A DNA stretch of 64,000 bases. Origin: Curvibacter microcysteis (GTDB taxonomy: Bacteria > Pseudomonadota > Gammaproteobacteria > Burkholderiales > Burkholderiaceae_C). The position numbers were made by a program, and so were the translations under genes. The DNA is taken from the NCBI RefSeq assembly GCF_028649435.1, contig NZ_JAQSIN010000010.1, one strand, 5' to 3'. The notes below the pieces were generated by a model that was not told the DNA's origin, ran no database searches, and was given only the letters and a program-made list of their open reading frames with translations. How positions within the stretch are numbered: the first letter of the stretch is position 1; each line of letters starts with the position of its first letter. This document shows positions 60,928-64,000 of this stretch, one piece after another.

Positions 60928-61970
60928 GCGTCCTCCTCATGGTGGTGGGTGGCGAGCGAGCGCCACAGCAAAAACGGCAGGATCAGGGTGAACACAATCA
61001 CCTCCTTGTAGGTGCTGGCCCAGAAGGTGGAATAGGCCTCGACCAGGCCCACCCCCAGGGCGCCCAGGGCCCCCACGGGGTAGCTGATCAGCCCGCCGAC
61101 CACGGCGCCCACAAAGCCCTTGAGGCTGATGATGAAGCCGGAGTCGTAGTACAGCGTGGTCAGTGGCGCGATCAGCACCCCCGACAGCCCGCCCATGAAG
61201 GCGGCCACGCCAAAACTGGCCTGACCCGCCAGCGTGGGCGAAATGCCCATCAGCTCAGCGCCCAGCCGGTTCACCGCGGTGGCGCGCAGCGCCTTGCCGT
61301 ACAGGCTGCGTTCAAAGAACAGGTACAGGCCGCCAATCAACAACAGCGACACCACCAGCACCCACAGGGTCTGGCCGTTCAGCGTCACCGGTCCCAGGCT
61401 CAGGCCTTCTTCCGAGAACGGCTGGGTGCGGGCGCCCTCGGCGCCAAACATCATCAGCGCCAGGCCGACCAGCACCACGTGCACCGCGATCGACACAATC
61501 AGCAGCACCAGCGAGTGCGCGGCCGCGATCGGGCGAAAGCACAGGTCGTACAGCAGCGGGCCCAGTGGCACCACCAGGGCCAGGGTGTAGAGCGCTTGCA
61601 AGCCCATGGGCCAGTCGGCCGAGCCAGGCAGGCGGCTGATCAGCCACAGGCCGGTGGTCAGTGCCGGCAGCACCAGGGCCGGGCCAGCGAACAGGGCTCG
61701 GGCCAGTGCGTCGCCCCGGCGCCAGGCGCGCCAGCCGCGCAGCGCCCAGTGCAGGGCGGCCAGGGCCAGCAGAAGCCAGGCCAGGCGGGCGGTCTGCCCG
61801 GCTTGCAAGGCGGCCATGGTCATGGCGCCAAAGGTCACGAACTCGCCCTGCGGCACCAGCATGATGCGCGTGACGGTGAAGACCAGCACGATGGACAGGG
61901 CCAGCAGGGCGTAGATGGCGCCGCTGGTCATGCCGTCCTGGCCCAGCAGCATGGCGATTTGCAGATCCAT
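60924..61970 (-). CDS. Branched-chain-amino-acid-type ABC permease (LivH-like)
   Basis: The 348-residue permease has LLGQDGMTSGAIYALLALSI near the start and the LivH block GISPTLAGQASFGVAAFMGG, GVLIAPLTTLYYDSGF and ISLKGFVGAVVGGLISYPVG near the end. It forms the membrane channel with the LivM half of the next protein. The start is ATG 61970, with a GTG one codon before it. An unusually long region (residues about 60-150) between the first helices is rich in alanine and tryptophan. Confidence 0.93.
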   Translation of the reverse strand: MDLQIAMLLGQDGMTSGAIYALLALSIVLVFTVTRIMLVPQGEFVTFGAMTMAALQAGQTARLAWLLLALAALHWALRGWRAWRRGDALARALFAGPALVLPALTTGLWLISRLPGSADWPMGLQALYTLALVVPLGPLLYDLCFRPIAAAHSLVLLIVSIAVHVVLVGLALMMFGAEGARTQPFSEEGLSLGPVTLNGQTLWVLVVSLLLIGGLYLFFERSLYGKALRATAVNRLGAELMGISPTLAGQASFGVAAFMGGLSGVLIAPLTTLYYDSGFIISLKGFVGAVVGGLISYPVGALGALGVGLVEAYSTFWASTYKEVIVFTLILPFLLWRSLATHHHEEDA

Positions 61971-61980
61971 CACGCAGGCC

Positions 61981-63135
61981 TCACTTCAGCAGCGTCCACT
62001 GACCGTTTTTCACGGTGATCAGCTCGCGCCCGCGTTCGTCAAAGCCGCTGTGGTCGGCGGCGCTCAGGTTGTACACGCCTTGCGTGGCGGGCAACTCGCG
62101 CACCTGCTCCAGGGCGTCGCGCAGCGCGCTGCGGAAGGCCGGTGTGCCGGGTTTGCCGCCCTTGAGCGCGGCCGGGATGGCGGCCTGCAGCAGCAGCCCA
62201 GCGTCGTACACATTGGCGCCAAAAGTGGCTGGCTTGCTGCCGTGGAGTTTTTCATAGGCCGCGACATAGGCGCTGGCGATCTTCTTGCTCGGGTTGCTGT
62301 CGCTCATCTGGTCCAGCACCAGCATGCCGCTGGCGGCCAGGATGGTGCCCTCGACCTTTTTGCCGCCCAGCTTCAGGAAGTCGGGCAGGGCCGCACCGTG
62401 GGTCTGGTAGACCTTGCCGCGGTAGCCCTGGTCAAACAAGGTGGTCTGCGGCAGCACCGAGGAGCTGCCTGGGGCCGCGATCAGCACCGCGTCGGGCTTG
62501 GCCGCCAGGGTCTTGAGCGACTGGGCGGTCAGCGAGGTGTCCTGGCGCTGAAAGCGCTCGGCCGACACCAGCTTGATGCCTGCCTGGGTGGCCATGCCTT
62601 CAAACACCTTGTGCCAGTTGTCGCCATAGGGGTCGGCGGTGCCGATGAAGCCCACCGTCTTGATGCCGGTCTGGCTCATTTGCTGCACCAGGGCGCGGGC
62701 AATCAGGTCGTCGTTCTGCGTGGTCTTGAAGACCCACTTCTTCTGCTCGGTCATCGGCAGCACCACGGCAGCGGTGCCCACCGGGGCAAACATGGGCACA
62801 CCGGCCTCGGCCACGAACTGGATCACGCCCATCGCGTTGGGCGAGCCGCTGGGACCGATCAGCGCGTCCACCTTGTCTTCGTTGATCAGCTTCTTGATCG
62901 CCGACACCGAGGCCGTCGGGTCGCTGGCGTCGTCCAGGGCGATGTACTCAATGGTCTGGCCCGCCACTTTGGTCGGCAGCAAGGGCACGGTGTTCTTCTG
63001 GGGAATGCCCACCAGCGCAATGGGGCCGGTGGCCGAGGAGACCACGCCCACCTTGATCTGGGCCTGGGCCAGGTGGCACGCGGCCAGCAGGCTGCTCAAC
63101 AAAAGGGGACGGACGAGGCAGGAAAGAGGCGACAT
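61981..63135 (-). CDS. Periplasmic substrate-binding protein of the ABC transporter
   Basis: The 384-residue product is a LivK-type binding protein (Peripla_BP_6). The signal peptide LLLSSLLAACHLAQA may be a lipoprotein signal (LAAC) or cut at AQA before QIKVGVVSSATGPIALVGIP. Other blocks are LINEDKVDALIGPSGSPNAM and VYQTHGAALPDFLKLGG. It defines the transporter substrate, which could be a branched-chain amino acid, an amide or an aromatic acid. It is the first gene of the minus-strand unit and faces the amidase gene. Confidence 0.93.
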   Translation of the reverse strand: MSPLSCLVRPLLLSSLLAACHLAQAQIKVGVVSSATGPIALVGIPQKNTVPLLPTKVAGQTIEYIALDDASDPTASVSAIKKLINEDKVDALIGPSGSPNAMGVIQFVAEAGVPMFAPVGTAAVVLPMTEQKKWVFKTTQNDDLIARALVQQMSQTGIKTVGFIGTADPYGDNWHKVFEGMATQAGIKLVSAERFQRQDTSLTAQSLKTLAAKPDAVLIAAPGSSSVLPQTTLFDQGYRGKVYQTHGAALPDFLKLGGKKVEGTILAASGMLVLDQMSDSNPSKKIASAYVAAYEKLHGSKPATFGANVYDAGLLLQAAIPAALKGGKPGTPAFRSALRDALEQVRELPATQGVYNLSAADHSGFDERGRELITVKNGQWTLLK

Positions 63136-63395
63136 GGTGGCGAACTCCGCGCGCTGCTCAGCGCAAGGGTGAAGAAAAAAACGAGGGTTTCCTCCGGACC
63201 CAAGCGCGCGGCAAGCGCAGGCAACCTGGGTTGATCCAGGTCAGCATTAATCATGCCAAATTCCATTAAATAAATTTTGCAAAAATCCATGAAATCCAAG
63301 ACCGGAATCGACCGCTCTTATCAGTGGGGTCGGGTTTCTTCTGGGGAAATTGGGTGCGTGATCTTTTCTGGTCGATTCGGTATGAATTGCAACCA

Positions 63396-63410
63396 CCTTG
63401 TCTGACAAGG
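63396..63410. promoter_or_regulatory. Perfect palindrome, possible operator
   Basis: CCTTGTC-T-GACAAGG is a 15-base perfect dyad with a one-base centre, too tight for an RNA hairpin and therefore more likely a protein-binding site. It lies 260 bases from the transporter start and 239 from the amidase start. Confidence 0.5.
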
Positions 63411-63428
63411 CTTTATGAGGGGTTGCTG

Positions 63429-63444
63429 GGTGGATTTATCCACC
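63429..63444. promoter_or_regulatory. Perfect palindrome, possible operator
   Basis: GGTGGAT-TT-ATCCACC is a perfect seven-base dyad with a two-base centre, extended by GCTG/CAGC with a one-base bulge. With the dyad at 63396 it forms a pair about 33 bases (three helix turns) apart, centre to centre. Confidence 0.5.
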
Positions 63445-63648
63445 AGCACGGTGCGGCTTGCCCCAAATCGGCGCCATTTTGATCTTTGTCAGCACCGGTT
63501 TTGCTCAGACAAAGCAGTGGGTTAATTAATTGACTATTCACGTAATAAAAACTAACTTTGCGCCCTGAGTGACAGCCCTGGTTCGGGGCTTTCTCGAGGG
63601 CACACCGGCCGCCCGGCCCGCCCTCCCACCTCTGAACGGAAGGGCTTC

Positions 63649-64000
63649 ATGAACATCGTTTCGCAACCTCTCTCGCTGGGCGCCGACGGGCCCGCCGTGA
63701 TGGTCAAGGACACCTTGGATGTGGCCGGCTATGCCACCCGCGCCGGCAGCCGGGCCTTGGCCGACGCAGCGCCCGCCACCCGCCACGCCGAGGTGGTGCA
63801 GCGCCTGCTGGCGGCCGGCTGGCACCTCCGTGGCAAGACCCATTTGCACGAGCTGGCCTTTGGCACCACCGGCATCAACCCCTGGGCAGGTACACCGCTG
63901 AATTCGGGTTGGCCGGACCGCGTGCCGGGCGGCTCCTCCAGCGGCTCGGCCGCCGCCGTGGCGGCCGGCTTGGTGGGCGTGGCCCTGGGCACCGACACCG
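63649..64000 (+). CDS. Amidase (partial, N-terminal part)
   Basis: The first 117 codons of an amidase-signature enzyme run to the window end. MVKDTLDVAGYATRAGSRAL holds the catalytic lysine (in VKD), and VPGGSSSGSAAAVAAGLVG is the conserved serine block with the cis-serine. The ATG at 63649 follows AACGGAAGGGC. The enzyme should hydrolyse an amide or urea-like bond. It is divergent from the ABC transporter, so both may serve uptake and breakdown of the same compound. The substrate cannot be told from this part. Confidence 0.9.
   Translation, partial: MNIVSQPLSLGADGPAVMVKDTLDVAGYATRAGSRALADAAPATRHAEVVQRLLAAGWHLRGKTHLHELAFGTTGINPWAGTPLNSGWPDRVPGGSSSGSAAAVAAGLVGVALGTDT

Larger units (their letters stand above)
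63136..63648. other. Divergent regulatory region between the ABC transporter and the amidase
   Basis: No gene is seen in these 513 bases. From 63240 the DNA is AT-richer and holds two perfect dyads (63396-63410 and 63429-63444). Promoters for both directions must lie here, but I see no clear consensus pair. TTGACT at 63530-63535 and TAATAA nearby are wrongly spaced. Confidence 0.6.

Noticed and set aside
58283..60940. Open frame of 885 codons spanning livF and the opposite register of the permease-ATPase gene
   Set aside because: Only its last 262 codons (LivF) are protein-like; the rest is arginine/proline/alanine-rich shadow of the fused permease-ATPase gene.
63136..63648. Possible riboswitch (guanidine or similar) in the amidase/transporter leader
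   Set aside because: I could not build the conserved loops of any known class; only the two DNA dyads are clear.
1..64000. CRISPR arrays, rRNA genes, phage or known defence systems
   Set aside because: No repeat-spacer pattern, rRNA sequence, phage structural genes or recognisable defence proteins were seen anywhere in the window.

Overview
The window is GC-rich DNA (roughly mid-60s percent by eye) and reads as a chromosomal segment of a betaproteobacterium, most likely Burkholderiales/Comamonadaceae. The reasons are the tuf-S10 cluster order, an RPG-rich tail on S3, a cytoplasmic EIIA(Man)-HPr-EI phosphotransfer set without sugar permeases, lipA/lipB beside a D-amino-acid aminotransferase, and a fused LivM-LivG transporter. 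The species cannot be named from the sequence.

Layout. 1-5592: end of tuf, then the S10 ribosomal operon rpsJ-rplC-rplD-rplW-rplB-rpsS-rplV-rpsC-rplP-rpmC-rpsQ, closed by a strong terminator. 5600-11519: peroxiredoxin, GNAT, TlpA-like thioredoxin, a degenerate kinase/receiver-like protein, an esterase-type hydrolase, a lipoprotein and an MFS transporter. 11516-14016: EIIA, HPr and EI. 14074-16926 (minus): a D-amino-acid aminotransferase fused to a YbeD/DUF493 domain, then lipB and lipA. 17060-24432: complete F1Fo ATP synthase operon atpIBEFHAGDC with a good promoter and terminator. 24599-27250: NTF2-like protein, YheT-type hydrolase, a conserved unknown and a membrane-anchored cytochrome c5. 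27446-39522 (minus): two tandem RND tripartite efflux operons (adaptor-pump-outer membrane factor), with a divergent TetR/AcrR-type gene and an almost textbook AcrR operator. 40458-40568: tRNA-Arg(CCG) and terminator.

40900-50613 is a urea-use operon, ureABCEFGD, then a UT-family urea channel, a NiCoT nickel permease, and a large MscS-family channel that starts inside the permease stop codon. Gene order, long UreB and UreC sequence resemble the Yersinia/Brucella ure2 type rather than the ureDABCEFG order usual in this group. 50718-56430 is accessory: a 2-TM K+-channel-like protein with an altered filter, a conserved small protein, a decayed InlB-repeat surface-protein remnant, a five-Fn3 exported protein with an IPTL-like C-terminal anchor, and a truncated transposase.

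56809-64000: CYTH protein, VOC protein, MarR regulator, a branched-chain-amino-acid-type ABC transporter (minus) and, divergent from it across a 513-base region with two perfect dyads, the start of an amidase. Import of an amide or amino-acid-like compound followed by hydrolysis is a reasonable reading of this last block.

I found no CRISPR array, rRNA, phage or defence system. The most interesting points are the aminotransferase-YbeD fusion, the MscS-coupled Yersinia-type urease operon with paired dyads in its promoter, the AcrR-like operator, the histidine-less kinase-like protein, and the surface-protein/IS remnant region.
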